Below are positions 31,652 through 40,566 of a stretch of DNA of 63,691 nucleotides, one piece after another (within the stretch, counting starts at the first letter, position 1; each line of letters opens with the position of its first letter). The DNA is from Dactylosporangium siamense (GTDB lineage: Bacteria > Actinomycetota > Actinomycetes > Mycobacteriales > Micromonosporaceae), in contig NZ_BONQ01000127.1 of assembly GCF_016862795.1 (NCBI RefSeq), forward strand, positions 1-63,691, given 5' to 3'. The position numbers and the translations under genes are program-made. The notes under the pieces were generated by a model. It worked only from the letters and a program-made list of their open reading frames with translations, did no database searches and was not told the origin of the DNA.

Positions 31652-34453
31652 TCAGGTCTCCTCGGCCAGGAGCTGCGCGGTGGGGAGGCGTTGCAGGAGG
31701 GCGGCCGGGACCAGGGCGGCGCAGGTCGCCAGGACCGCGCCGGCCGCGACCGCCGACCCGGCGGTGGTGAGCAGGCCGCCGGTCAGGTCACCGACCAGCC
31801 AGGCGGCGCCGGCGACGCCGAGGCCCGCGCCGACCGCACCGCCGAGCAGGCCGATGCCGAGGCCCTCGGCGGCGACGAGCTTCGCCAGGGACGCCGGCGT
31901 CCAGCCCGTGGCGCGCAGGGTGGCGAGTTCGGCGGCACGGTCGCGGATGTTCAGGTAGAGCACGTCGGCGACGGCGAGGGCGCCGAGCAGGATCGTGGCC
32001 ACGACCGCGATCGTGTCGACGGCCCTGACCCGCAGGGACACCGCGTCGCCGAGCAGGGTGCCGACGATGGCGCCGTGGAAGGTGTACGTGATCGCGCCGA
32101 GGACGGTGGCGGCGGCGATGCCGATGGCGAGCGCGCCCGCGCCGAGCGCGGTCCGGCCGGGGACCCGCACCAGGTTGAGCAGGCCCATGGTGAGCGGGCC
32201 GCGGGGGCGGCCGGCGCGGCGGGGGCGGGCGACGGCGGGGCGCAGGCCGGCCGCCGGGCGGGCGCGGGCCGCGCCGAGCGCCGGGATCAGGCCCGCGATC
32301 AGCGACAGCACGACCGCGGTCGGCACGGCGAGGAGCGCCTGCGTCCAGGTGGTGTGCACGTCCAGCAGCGCCCCGAGCGGACCGGCGAGGGCGAGGGCAC
32401 CGAGGCCGGCGACGGTGCCGATGGTCGCGACCTCGCCGAGGACGGCGGCGAAGATCCGGTGCGCGGGCCAGCCGAGCGCGGACAGTGTCGCCAGCTCGGT
32501 GCGCCGGTCGCGGACCCCGGCGGCGACGGCGTTGGCGAGGAAGAGCGCGCAGACGACCAGGACGAGGCCGAACAGCACGGCGCTCTTGCGGTCGATCGCG
32601 GTGATGATGCTCGCCGCGACGCCCTTCTTCACCCAGTGCTCGGTGACCCGCAGCTCGGGTCGCTGATACTTGCCGGCGACCAGGGTCACGGTCTGCGGGG
32701 CGGGCGACGAGCCGTACGTGATGTCGACGTCGAGGCCGGTGCGGGCGGAGATCTCCTCGGCGACCAGGCGGACCCGCTCGCGGGAGGTGTCGGAGAAGCC
32801 GTGCACACCGGCGACACGGACCCGGATGGCGCTCAGCGGCGCGTCCTTGTTGGTGCCCTGCGTGTCGCTGAGCAGGTCCGGCAGGTCGGCGATGCTGGTC
32901 AGCAGCATCGGCGGCGAGGACAGGTAGCCGGCGGGGTTGCCGTTCGGCGCGAGGGTCCGGTCGCCGAGCAGGTCGCGGGTGCGCTGGTCGGCGCCGACGA
33001 CCAGGGGCGGCTCGTAGGTCTCCATCGGCACCCGGCTGAGCGGGTTGAACGTGGTGAGCCGGGACGGGTCGAAGGTGCCGACGACGCCGAACTCGGTCGC
33101 CGTCGGGTCGCCGTCCGCGCGCACCGACACGTTGCGCACCGTGCGGAAGGACGTGTCGTCGATCTGCCAGGGCGTCGGAAAGCCGAACGAGTGCGGCAGG
33201 ACGTAGGCCTGCGCGTCGTAGGGCACCGGCACGGCGGCGAGGCTGCCGTCGGGGGCCTGCAGGTAGGTAACGCCGCCGACCTGCAGGAGCCATTCGTGGC
33301 TGTACGCGAAGCCGTAGCCCTCGCCACTGCGGGCCAGCTGGACGGCGGTGGTGTGCCGGTAGGCGGCCTCGGTGTCGAGGAGGGCGTCGCGGAGGTGGGT
33401 CGCCGGCGCGGCCGCCATCGCGGCGAGCACGCCGTCGGGGGCGCCCGCCGGCAGCGGGGTGTCCAGCCGGGCCCGGGAGAGGCCGATCGACGCGGTGGTG
33501 TCCGCATATCGGCGCGAGGTGGCCAGGACGGGCACCACCTTCCTTGATGGCATGCCACCCTCGGTGCCGGTCGTGCGGGGCGGCGCGTCGCTGAGGAAGG
33601 TGCCCTGGGTCGCGCCCCGGAGCCCGACGAGCCGGTCCTCGGACTCGGGGTCGACGGCGGCGATGAGCATCGGCTCCCGCCACGTGACGGAGATGACCAG
33701 GCGGTCCCCCGTCGGCGGTCCGTTCCAGGCTCCCGTCTCGAACCGCCCGTCGGGGCGCAGCCGGGCCAGGAACACGACCTGGCCGGTGGCGTCGGTGATC
33801 TGGCCCTGCTCCGGGAACGGGCACACCTGCCGGCCGTCCTCCAGGATGCCGATATTGCCGTCGCAGAACTGCTGGGACGGGATCTTCTGCCCGCCGGTGA
33901 ACTCCAGGTCTGCGCCGCCACCCAGCTTCGGCCAGGAGACCTCGTGCTTGGTCACGTAGACCCAGATCGGGGTGGCCGGGGCCCGGCTGAGACCCCGGTC
34001 GGCGAGCAGGGTCCGGTCGACCCGGATGACCTGCCGGTCCAGTGCCGGGTCGACGAGGTCGGTGATGTCGACCGGCGCGGCGACCCCGGCGTTGACCGAG
34101 CCGGCCATCGCGATCGGCGCCGCGACGTCGATGCCGGGCACGGCGCGGACCTTGGCCCAGTCGTCCATGGTCAGGCCGCCGTAGATGCCCGAGACCGCGT
34201 TGGGTCGCAGCAGCGCCCGGTCGTCCTCGAGGGGCAGCCGGCTGCCCTTGGGGCGCACGAGAATGTCATACGCGGCACGTACATTGGCGTCGACGGTGCC
34301 GGTCACCTCGAGGCGCGCGGTGGCGGTGGCACCGGTGAGCACGGTGAATCCGGTGGTGGCGGTGAGCACCCCGACGAGGAGTGCCACCGCCCTTCCCGCC
34401 CGCCCCCGTAGATGCGCCCAGACGAATCGGATCACGTCCACACCTTCGCGCAT
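31652..34453 (-). CDS. FtsX-type ABC transporter permease (MacB-like), large extracellular region
   Basis: A 933-residue permease. There is one N-terminal membrane helix (AVALLVGVLTATTGFTVL), a very large extracytoplasmic region (~residues 40-600), then FtsX blocks near the C-terminus. These include IDRKSAVLFGLVLVVCALFL, RRTELATLSALGWPAHRIF, a second membrane group, and the duplicate RAAELATLRATGWTPASLAK. The two ELATL.ALGW..... coupling-helix motifs are the hallmark of FtsX/MacB permeases. No ATPase gene is adjacent. The start may be the ATG at 34453 or the GTG at 34435, which has AAGG upstream. The palindrome at 34455-34467 directly precedes the ATG. Substrate unknown. Confidence 0.85.
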   Translation of the reverse strand: MREGVDVIRFVWAHLRGRAGRAVALLVGVLTATTGFTVLTGATATARLEVTGTVDANVRAAYDILVRPKGSRLPLEDDRALLRPNAVSGIYGGLTMDDWAKVRAVPGIDVAAPIAMAGSVNAGVAAPVDITDLVDPALDRQVIRVDRTLLADRGLSRAPATPIWVYVTKHEVSWPKLGGGADLEFTGGQKIPSQQFCDGNIGILEDGRQVCPFPEQGQITDATGQVVFLARLRPDGRFETGAWNGPPTGDRLVISVTWREPMLIAAVDPESEDRLVGLRGATQGTFLSDAPPRTTGTEGGMPSRKVVPVLATSRRYADTTASIGLSRARLDTPLPAGAPDGVLAAMAAAPATHLRDALLDTEAAYRHTTAVQLARSGEGYGFAYSHEWLLQVGGVTYLQAPDGSLAAVPVPYDAQAYVLPHSFGFPTPWQIDDTSFRTVRNVSVRADGDPTATEFGVVGTFDPSRLTTFNPLSRVPMETYEPPLVVGADQRTRDLLGDRTLAPNGNPAGYLSSPPMLLTSIADLPDLLSDTQGTNKDAPLSAIRVRVAGVHGFSDTSRERVRLVAEEISARTGLDVDITYGSSPAPQTVTLVAGKYQRPELRVTEHWVKKGVAASIITAIDRKSAVLFGLVLVVCALFLANAVAAGVRDRRTELATLSALGWPAHRIFAAVLGEVATIGTVAGLGALALAGPLGALLDVHTTWTQALLAVPTAVVLSLIAGLIPALGAARARPAAGLRPAVARPRRAGRPRGPLTMGLLNLVRVPGRTALGAGALAIGIAAATVLGAITYTFHGAIVGTLLGDAVSLRVRAVDTIAVVATILLGALAVADVLYLNIRDRAAELATLRATGWTPASLAKLVAAEGLGIGLLGGAVGAGLGVAGAAWLVGDLTGGLLTTAGSAVAAGAVLATCAALVPAALLQRLPTAQLLAEET

Positions 34454-34454
34454 A

Positions 34455-34467
34455 CATTGTCACAATG
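34455..34467. promoter_or_regulatory. 13-bp palindrome at the FtsX promoter/start
   Basis: CATTGTCACAATG is a perfect palindrome about a central base, two bases upstream of the FtsX ATG at 34453 and ~50 bp upstream of the divergent DUF3618 gene. It is AT-rich in a very GC-rich context and resembles TetR- or PadR-type operators. It could control either gene. Confidence 0.5.
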
Positions 34468-34517
34468 CAAGACCGGTTTTCGGTGATGGGAGGTGTACGG
34501 ATGGGTACAGCGCCGGG

Positions 34518-35054
34518 GTGACCACACCGATCTCGCAGGACGACGAGGCGACCCGGCTGCGCGCCGACATCGCCCGGACCAGGGCTCGCCTCGCGGAGAG
34601 CGTCGACGCGCTCACCGCCCGCCTCGACGTGCCCGGCCGGGTCCAGGACGCGGCGTCCCGGCGGGCCGAGCCGCTGCGACGGCTTGCCGACGCCGCCGCC
34701 ATGAGAGCCACCGGCGCCGCCACGAAGGCCGCGACCGCCGCCACCAAAGCCGTGAACGCCGCGACGAAGGCGAAGGGCGCCGCCACGAAGGCGAAGGGCG
34801 CCGCGGAGAAGGCGTCGGGCGTCGCACGGGGGCTCGCGCGGGACGGGGTGGGCATCGGTGTCGGGCTCGCCCGCTGGGGTGCCGGCAGCGTCGTCAGCGC
34901 GTTCATCCGCCGCGGGCGACCGGAGCCACGAACGGCCCCCGGCCAGCGCGTTCACGCGCCGCGGGTGAGGCCCGGCGGCGGCGACGTCGGCAAGGTCGAC
35001 GGGTGGGAGAACCAACGCCGCCCGGGCTCGGCCGGCGGCTCGCCGTCGAGCTGA
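34518..35054 (+). CDS. DUF3618-like protein with Lys/Ala/Thr repeats
   Basis: A 178-residue protein. The N-terminal ~50 residues, [20 protein letters not shown] followed by [14 protein letters not shown], match the DUF3618 pattern of an amphipathic helix often found in actinomycete membrane-associated proteins. A run of A(A)TKA repeats follows ([18 protein letters not shown], residues ~75-110), and a weakly hydrophobic stretch ([20 protein letters not shown]). The C-terminal ~45 residues are basic and Gly/Pro-rich and overlap the aquaporin gene by 52 bp. The start is the GTG at 34518. Function unknown, possibly an envelope or DNA-associated helix. Confidence 0.75.
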   Translation: MTTPISQDDEATRLRADIARTRARLAESVDALTARLDVPGRVQDAASRRAEPLRRLADAAAMRATGAATKAATAATKAVNAATKAKGAATKAKGAAEKASGVARGLARDGVGIGVGLARWGAGSVVSAFIRRGRPEPRTAPGQRVHAPRVRPGGGDVGKVDGWENQRRPGSAGGSPSS

Positions 35055-35770
35055 TCGGCACGTTCTGGCTCGTGTTCGCCGGTTGCGGCACCGCGGTGCT
35101 CAGCGCCCGCTTCGACGACGTCGGGGTGGGCCTGCTCGGCGTCGCCCTGGCGTTCGGGCTGGCGGTGCTGACCGGGGCGTACGCGTTCGGGCACATCTCC
35201 GGCGGCCACTTCAACCCGGCGGTCACCGTCGCGCTGTGGCTCGGCCGGCGCACCCCGACCGCCGACGTGCTGCCGTACATCGTGGTCCAGCTGGCCGGTG
35301 CCCTCGCCGCGGCGGCGGTGGTGTTCGCCGTCGCCGAGGGCCGGTCCGGGTACAGCCTCGCGCGGGACGGCCTGGCCACCAACGGCTACGGCACGCACTC
35401 CCCCGGCGGCTACGGTCTCGGCGCCGCACTGCTGATCGAGGCCGTCCTGACGGCGATGTTCGCGCTGGTGATCCTCGGCGCGACCGACCGCCGGGCGCCG
35501 CGCGGCATGGGCCCGTTGGCGATCGGCCTGACCCTGACCGTCATCCACCTGATCAGCATCCCGGTGACGAACACGTCGGTGAACCCGGCCCGTTCGACCG
35601 GCCCGGCGCTCATCGCCGGTGGCGCCGCGCTGACGCAGCTGTGGCTGTTCTGGGTCGCGCCACTCGTCGGTGCGGTCATAGCCGGGATCGGCTACCGGTA
35701 CGTGACGGGCGGCACCGGTACCGTCGAAGCCGCCGAAGAGGCACAGGACGTCGACGACCGTCCACTGTGA
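35003..35770 (+). CDS. aqpZ: aquaporin Z-like water channel (MIP family)
   Basis: A 255-residue six-helix channel. Both pore motifs are present: HFNPAVTVA (first NPA) and [12 protein letters not shown] (second NPA, followed by the selectivity-filter Arg). [20 protein letters not shown] opens helix 1, and [11 protein letters not shown] and [19 protein letters not shown] fit AqpZ water channels rather than glycerol facilitators. I place the start at the GTG at 35003, within the end of the DUF3618 gene in another frame; a later start would truncate helix 1. The 52-bp overlap suggests translational coupling. The C-terminal tail is acidic. Confidence 0.92.
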   Translation: MGEPTPPGLGRRLAVELIGTFWLVFAGCGTAVLSARFDDVGVGLLGVALAFGLAVLTGAYAFGHISGGHFNPAVTVALWLGRRTPTADVLPYIVVQLAGALAAAAVVFAVAEGRSGYSLARDGLATNGYGTHSPGGYGLGAALLIEAVLTAMFALVILGATDRRAPRGMGPLAIGLTLTVIHLISIPVTNTSVNPARSTGPALIAGGAALTQLWLFWVAPLVGAVIAGIGYRYVTGGTGTVEAAEEAQDVDDRPL

Positions 35771-35886
35771 ACAGAAGGCCCGCGACCTGAGGTTGTCCTC
35801 AGGGGCGCACTGGGGGATCACCCTAGGTCGAAGTCGGGGGATCTCCGGATCGTTTCGGCCCGGCCGACCGCCGAATAATCCAGCAC

Positions 35887-36627
35887 ATGACGGAAAAGCC
35901 CAGGTTCAGCGTCGTCATCCCGTGCCTCAACGAGGAGCGGTACCTCGCCGACGCGCTCCTCTCCCTGCGCAAGCAGGACTTCGACGGGCTGTGCGAGGTC
36001 ATCGTCGTCGACAACAACTGCACCGACGAGACCGCGGCGATCGCCCTCGAGCTCGGCGCGCGGGTCGTGGCCGAGCCGGTGGCCGGGGTGTGCAACGCCC
36101 GCCAGCGCGGCACGGAGGCGGCCCGCGGTGAGATCGTCGTCTCGGCCGACGCCGACACGGTCTACGACCGCGACTGGCTCAACCGCATCGACGCGCACTT
36201 CCGCGCCGACGCGGGTGTCGTCGCGGTCGTCGGCCCCTGCGCGTACGCCGACGGCCCGCGGTGGGGCCGGCAGTACGGCCGGACGCTGTTCGCGGCGGTG
36301 CAGGGCGTCTACCGGCTGACCGGCCGCGCCGTGTACGCCAGCGCGACGAACATCGCCTTCCGCCGCGACGCCTGGACCGGCTACGACACCAGCCTGACGC
36401 AGGGCGGCGACGAACTGGACCAGCTGCGCCGGCTGCGCAAGCGGGGCCGGGTCGTCTACGACCACGCCAACCCGACCTACACGTCGGGTCGCCGGCTCAG
36501 CCGCGGGCTCGCGTACAACCTCTTCGTGACCCTGCCCGTGCACTACCTGCTGACCTACGCCGTCAACCGGGCGGCGGGCCGGCGGGTGCTGGGATCGGCG
36601 CCCGCGTTCCGTGAGGTGGCCCCGTGA
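35887..36627 (+). CDS. family 2 glycosyltransferase
   Basis: A 246-residue GT-A fold glycosyltransferase. The opening RFSVVIPCLNEERYLADALL, then VIVVDNNCTDETAAIA and the metal-binding region VVSADADTVYDRDWL (D-x-D), are the GT2 hallmarks. A later Gly-Gly-Asp (TQGGDELDQLRRLRKRGRV) matches the acceptor-side ED/GD motif. The C-terminus has a hydrophobic segment (LFVTLPVHYLLTYAV), suggesting membrane association. The stop overlaps the GTG of a NodB deacetylase gene, so the pair probably makes or tailors a cell-surface N-acetylated glycan. Confidence 0.9.
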   Translation: MTEKPRFSVVIPCLNEERYLADALLSLRKQDFDGLCEVIVVDNNCTDETAAIALELGARVVAEPVAGVCNARQRGTEAARGEIVVSADADTVYDRDWLNRIDAHFRADAGVVAVVGPCAYADGPRWGRQYGRTLFAAVQGVYRLTGRAVYASATNIAFRRDAWTGYDTSLTQGGDELDQLRRLRKRGRVVYDHANPTYTSGRRLSRGLAYNLFVTLPVHYLLTYAVNRAAGRRVLGSAPAFREVAP

Positions 36628-37340
36628 TCGTCCTCGCCGGGTTGCTGTCACTCGCCGGGATCGGCGTGGCGTACTGGCTGCTGATGTCGCCGTTCGCCCC
36701 GACCGCCCGGGACTACCCGTACCACGGACCGACCGGCGAACGGCTCGTCGCGCTGACGTTCGACGACGGCCCGAACGAGCCGTACACCTCCCAGATCCTC
36801 GACATCCTGGCGGCGCACGACATCCGCGCGACCTTCTTCCACGTCGGGCGGTGCGTCGAGCGCCATCCCGGGACCGCCCGGCGCGCCGTCGAGGCCGGTC
36901 ATGTGCTGGGCAACCATTCGCTGAGCCACCGGTTCGGCACCTACCTGCGGCCGGGGGCGTTCGAGCGGGAGGTCGGGCAGACCCAGCGCATCCTGGCCCG
37001 GGTCACCGGCCGGATCCCGGCGCTGGCCCGCACGCCCTGGTTGTGGCGCCGGCCGGCGCTGCTGCGCATGCTGCGCCGCAGCGGCCTGCACCCGGTCGCC
37101 GGGGAGTTCGGCCACGCGCTGGAGGTGTTCCAGCCCTCCGGTGTCCGCATGGCCCGCCGCGCCGTCGCCAAGGCACGCCCCGGCTCGATCCTGATCTTCC
37201 ACGACGGGTTCGACGGCCGGGGCGGCAACCGCGCCGAGACGGTCGTCGCGGTGCGGGAGACGGTCGAGGGGCTGCTGGCCCGGGGCTTCCGGTTCGTGAC
37301 GGTGGACGAGCTGCTCGGCGTCCCGGCGTACCAGACCTGA
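36624..37340 (+). CDS. membrane-anchored polysaccharide deacetylase (NodB domain)
   Basis: A 238-residue protein with an N-terminal membrane anchor (IVLAGLLSLAGIGVAYWLLM) and an extracytoplasmic NodB homology domain. The five motifs are visible: ALTFDDGPNEPYT (MT1, catalytic Asp), HVLGNHSLSHRFG (MT2, HxxxH metal ligands), ALARTPWLWR (MT3, Arg slightly altered), an MT4 region around AGEFGHAL, and ILIFHDGFD (MT5, catalytic His). It should remove N- or O-acetyl groups from a polysaccharide, in concert with the coupled glycosyltransferase. It starts with the GTG that overlaps the previous stop. Confidence 0.9.
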   Translation: MIVLAGLLSLAGIGVAYWLLMSPFAPTARDYPYHGPTGERLVALTFDDGPNEPYTSQILDILAAHDIRATFFHVGRCVERHPGTARRAVEAGHVLGNHSLSHRFGTYLRPGAFEREVGQTQRILARVTGRIPALARTPWLWRRPALLRMLRRSGLHPVAGEFGHALEVFQPSGVRMARRAVAKARPGSILIFHDGFDGRGGNRAETVVAVRETVEGLLARGFRFVTVDELLGVPAYQT

Positions 37341-37390
37341 GGCGCCGCACCCGGAACCGCGGCATCACGGCGCTCGCGGCGCGTGCCGGC

Positions 37391-37798
37391 CTACAGCCGC
37401 GACAGCGCCGGGTCCCGGTCGACGCGGTCACCGTCGGCCAGGAGGTGCCGGGCGGCGGCCATGGCCGCGAGGGCCGCCCGGCGAGGGCCGCCCGGCGAGG
37501 GCCGCCCGGCGAGGGCCGCCCGGGCGCCGGCGGCGTCGCCGCGCTCGGCCCGGACGTGGGCCAGGGCGTCGAGGGCGAGGACCTCGATCTCGGCGTCGCC
37601 GGCCGCGCGGGCGGTGCCGGCCACCGACGCGAGCCGGACCGGGTCGCCGTCGAGGGCCGCCAGCACCAGCAGGGCCAGGGGCAGCCCGTCGCCGCCGCCT
37701 GCGGTCGCATACCAGTCGGTGCTCGGCGCGGTGTCCGCGGTGCTGATCCTCGCCGGGGTGCTGTCCCCGCTGGACCTGCCGGGGGTCGATCTGGCCAA
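37391..37798 (-). pseudogene. decayed TPR-like C-terminal gene fragment
   Basis: The minus strand reads LPLALLVLAALDGDPVRLAS, then AGDAEIEVLALDALAHVRAE and RGDAAGARAAL, which looks like the helical repeat tail of a large LuxR/SARP-type regulator. It is interrupted by four perfect copies of a 14-bp sequence (37468-37523), which shifts the frame, and then resumes AARHLLADGDRVDRDPALSR. No N-terminal ATPase or DNA-binding part is present. I treat it as a relic. Confidence 0.45.
37468..37523. repeat. 4 x 14-bp perfect tandem repeat
   Basis: GCGAGGGCCGCCCG is repeated four times without a mismatch. Because 14 is not a multiple of three, expansion of this unit changes the reading frame of any gene containing it. 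It sits inside the decayed minus-strand fragment at 37391-37798. Confidence 0.95.
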
Positions 37799-37883
37799 CT
37801 TCGCCGGTTATGTCCGGTGGAGTGCCTGGCTGGTCGCGTTCGCGGTCGTCCTGGTCCGCACCCCCGAGCCGGCGCGGGCGTGA
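37711..37883 (+). pseudogene. membrane-protein C-terminal fragment
   Basis: The plus strand reads SVLGAVSAVLILAGVLSPLD, then LPGVDLANFAGYVRWSAWLV and AFAVVLVRTPEPARA, ending at 37883. It has two hydrophobic helices separated by a short loop, typical of the end of a polytopic membrane protein. Upstream the frame is Arg/Ala/Pro-rich and not protein-like. It appears to be a 3' remnant; the family is not recognised. With the minus-strand relic it makes 37341-38026 a non-coding, decayed patch. Confidence 0.45.
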
Positions 37884-38026
37884 CCGGCACGCACGGCATC
37901 TTCGGCACCTGCGGAACCCGTGCCGGGCTGGTGCGGGGACGGTGCGGGATGGTCTGATCGTTCAGGTTCACCGCGGCCATGCCGATCTGACCGCTGGCGA
38001 TGATCAACGGCACCGGGAGGCACGAC

Positions 38027-39532
38027 ATGCGGCGGCCCCGGGGTGTCGACGCGCTGCTGCCGGCCGGTGCGACCGCCGCGGTCGTGGCGGTGCTCGCGGC
38101 GCTGATCCTGCCGTCGCAGGCGGCCGAGCCGGTGATCGTCCTCGTCGACCTGGCGCTGATCGGCGCGCTGACCTCCATGTTCCACCGCACGGCCCGGGTG
38201 CCGGGACTGCCGCCGCCGACCGCGCGGTTCTGGGCCAGCATGACGCGGGCCCTGCTGGTCTACGCCATCGGCATGGCGGTCGACCTCACCGCGCTGCTGG
38301 TGACGGCGGCCGGCGGCCGGACCGTGCCGATGTACGGCGCGCAGCTGGTCTACCCCGTCGCCGGGCTGCTCATCATGTACGCCGTGTTCAAGTACCCGAC
38401 AACGGCGCAGAACCGGTCGGAGCGGCTGCGGCTGGGCTTGGACGCCGCCATCGTGCTGGTGGGTGTCGCCTCGTTCGTCTGGTATTTCACGGTCAGCCGG
38501 CGCTGGGCACCGGGGCAGAGCTGGCTGTCGCTGTCGGAGAGCCTGGCGCTGCCGGTCACGGTGCTCGTCGCTGGGTTCGGGGTGCTGCGGGTCGCGTTCG
38601 TCGGCGCGCGGCTGCTCACCCGGCCGACGCTGGCGTGCTACGCCGCGTGCATCACGCTGACCGGGGTCGCCACGACCCTGCCCGCCCCGCCGGAGGCGGT
38701 GCCGCTGGGGGCGACCACGCTGCTGCTGCTCGCCCAGCTGTGCTCGCTCGGCGGGTCGTTGCTGCAGTACCACGCCAGCCTCGGCGGCACCACGCAACCG
38801 CCCGGCCCCACCCGGCGCCCGTTCAGCGTCCTACCCTACGGCGCCTCGGCCGCCGCGTTCGGGCTGCTGGTGATCGTCGTCGGGCCCGACCTCGACTGGC
38901 GCCGGTGGGGGGTCCTGGCCGGCACCGGCGTCCTGCTGTCCCTGGTCACGACGCGGCAGCTCACCGCGCTGCGGGAGAACGGCCACCTGCTCGCGCGCAA
39001 CCGGCTCCTCACCGAGCAGTTGCAGCACCAGGCGTGGCACGACGAGCTGACCGGCCTGGCGAACCGTGCCTACCTGGGCCGGCACGTCGAGGAGGCGATC
39101 CAGCGGTACACCACCACGGGCGCCGACACCGCGCTGCTGCTCATCGACCTCGACGGGTTCAAGGCCGTCAACGACACGCTGGGCCACGAGGTCGGCGACC
39201 GGTTGCTGTGCGAGGTCGCGGACCGACTCGTCAGCGTGGCGCACGAGGGCGTCGTGTGCCGGCTCGGCGGCGACGAGTTCGTCGTGCTCATCGAGCGGCG
39301 GCTGGCCGGCCCCCTCGCGGACCGGCTGGTCCGTGCCGTCGCGTCCCCCGCCGTCATCGGCGCGCACACCACCAGGGTCGGCGCGAGCATCGGGGTCGCG
39401 TACATCAGCCACTCCCCGACCGGCATCGTCGACCTGCTGCGCCGGGCGGACGCCGCCATGTACGCCGTCAAATCCGCCGGCAAGAACAACTGGCGCCTCA
39501 GCGAACCGGAGAAGGTGGCCGCCCGCCCCTAA
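38027..39532 (+). CDS. membrane-bound GGDEF diguanylate cyclase
   Basis: A 501-residue protein with about eight to ten N-terminal membrane helices (residues ~10-310), a short signalling helix (LLTEQLQHQAWHDELTGLAN) and a C-terminal GGDEF domain. The domain contains DLTGLANRA-type entry, LLLIDLDGFKAVNDTLGHEV and the active-site RLGGDEFVVL. This is an intact GGDEF motif, so it should make cyclic di-GMP. The RxxD inhibitory site that normally precedes GGDEF by five residues is not seen. The start at 38027 has GGGAGG upstream. The membrane part probably senses an unknown signal. Confidence 0.9.
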   Translation: MRRPRGVDALLPAGATAAVVAVLAALILPSQAAEPVIVLVDLALIGALTSMFHRTARVPGLPPPTARFWASMTRALLVYAIGMAVDLTALLVTAAGGRTVPMYGAQLVYPVAGLLIMYAVFKYPTTAQNRSERLRLGLDAAIVLVGVASFVWYFTVSRRWAPGQSWLSLSESLALPVTVLVAGFGVLRVAFVGARLLTRPTLACYAACITLTGVATTLPAPPEAVPLGATTLLLLAQLCSLGGSLLQYHASLGGTTQPPGPTRRPFSVLPYGASAAAFGLLVIVVGPDLDWRRWGVLAGTGVLLSLVTTRQLTALRENGHLLARNRLLTEQLQHQAWHDELTGLANRAYLGRHVEEAIQRYTTTGADTALLLIDLDGFKAVNDTLGHEVGDRLLCEVADRLVSVAHEGVVCRLGGDEFVVLIERRLAGPLADRLVRAVASPAVIGAHTTRVGASIGVAYISHSPTGIVDLLRRADAAMYAVKSAGKNNWRLSEPEKVAARP

Positions 39533-39540
39533 GGTGAGGC

Positions 39541-40566
39541 ATGACTTCGTGGTTCGCGTCCGCGCAGGCCCGCTCCTGGACGTCGGTGGCGTCGGCCGGC
39601 GTCGCGCACGACTTCCACCGCTCACTGCCCGGATACGAGCCCACCGCCCTGGTGGACCTCCCCGCGCTGGCCGCCGAACTGGGCGTGGGTCGGGTGCTCG
39701 TCAAGGACGAGTCACGGCGGCTGGGCCTGCCGGCGTTCAAGGTGCTGGGCGCGTCGTGGGCCTGCCGGCAGGTCCTGCGCCGGCACCCCGGGGCGGACCT
39801 CGTCACGGCCACCGAGGGCAACCACGGGCGGGCGGTGGCACGGATGGCCAAGCACTTCGGCGTTGCCTCGACCGTCTTCGTGCCGCGGGCGATGCCCGAG
39901 ACGACCGGGGAACGCATCGCCGCGGAAGGCGCCGGGATCGTCCGTGTGGACGGTGACTACGACGCGGCGGTTCGCGCCGCGGCCGGCTACGCCGAAGGCG
40001 CCGCGGACCGCGCCCTGGTCCAGGACACGGCCTGGGAGGGCTACACCGAGGTGCCGGCCTGGATCGTCGAGGGGTACCAGACCCTGCTCCGCGAGGTCGA
40101 CGACCAGCTCGACGGTCACCCCGATCTGGTCGCCGTCCCGGCCGGGGTCGGTTCGCTGGCCGAGGCGGTGGTCCGCCACTACCGGCGGCCCCGGACGCAT
40201 CACCCCGCCGTGCTGGCGGTCGAACCCGACACGGCCGCGTGCGTGCTCGCCAGCCTCACCGGCGGCCACCCCGTCACCGTGGGCACCGCGGACACGGTCA
40301 TGGCGGGACTCAACTGCGGCACCATCTCCGGCGCGGCGTGGCCGGTGCTGCGCGACGGGTGCGACGCGGCCGTCACCGTGAGCGACGCGGAGGCGCTGCG
40401 CGCCGTCGAGGACCTCGCCCGGCTCGGCATCTCCTCAGGGCCCAGCGGTGCCGCCCCGCTCGCCGGGGTGCGGGCAGCGCTGGGCGACCCCGCGCGCCGC
40501 GCCGCTCTCGGACTGCGCGACGACGCCGTCGTGGTCCTTCTCAACACCGAAGGGAACCAGGCATGA
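39541..40566 (+). CDS. PLP-dependent lyase, diaminopropionate ammonia-lyase-like
   Basis: A 341-residue fold-type II PLP enzyme. The PLP lysine is K67 in RRLGLPAFKVLGAS, a context (KDES.R.GL.AFK..GA) typical of diaminopropionate ammonia-lyase rather than threonine dehydratase. ATEGNHGRAVARMA is the substrate-binding loop and VAVPAGVGSLAEAVV the phosphate-binding glycine loop. GLNCGTISGAAWPVLRDG and SGPSGAAPLAGV are further family features. The likely reaction is elimination of ammonia from 2,3-diaminopropionate or a related amino acid. The stop overlaps the next ATG, forming an operon with an M20 hydrolase. Confidence 0.85.
   Translation: MTSWFASAQARSWTSVASAGVAHDFHRSLPGYEPTALVDLPALAAELGVGRVLVKDESRRLGLPAFKVLGASWACRQVLRRHPGADLVTATEGNHGRAVARMAKHFGVASTVFVPRAMPETTGERIAAEGAGIVRVDGDYDAAVRAAAGYAEGAADRALVQDTAWEGYTEVPAWIVEGYQTLLREVDDQLDGHPDLVAVPAGVGSLAEAVVRHYRRPRTHHPAVLAVEPDTAACVLASLTGGHPVTVGTADTVMAGLNCGTISGAAWPVLRDGCDAAVTVSDAEALRAVEDLARLGISSGPSGAAPLAGVRAALGDPARRAALGLRDDAVVVLLNTEGNQA

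Noticed and set aside
31547-33547. A 666-codon plus-strand open frame antisense to the FtsX permease
   Set aside because: It is a long high-GC shadow with Gly/Arg/Asp-rich composition. The minus strand carries intact FtsX motifs.
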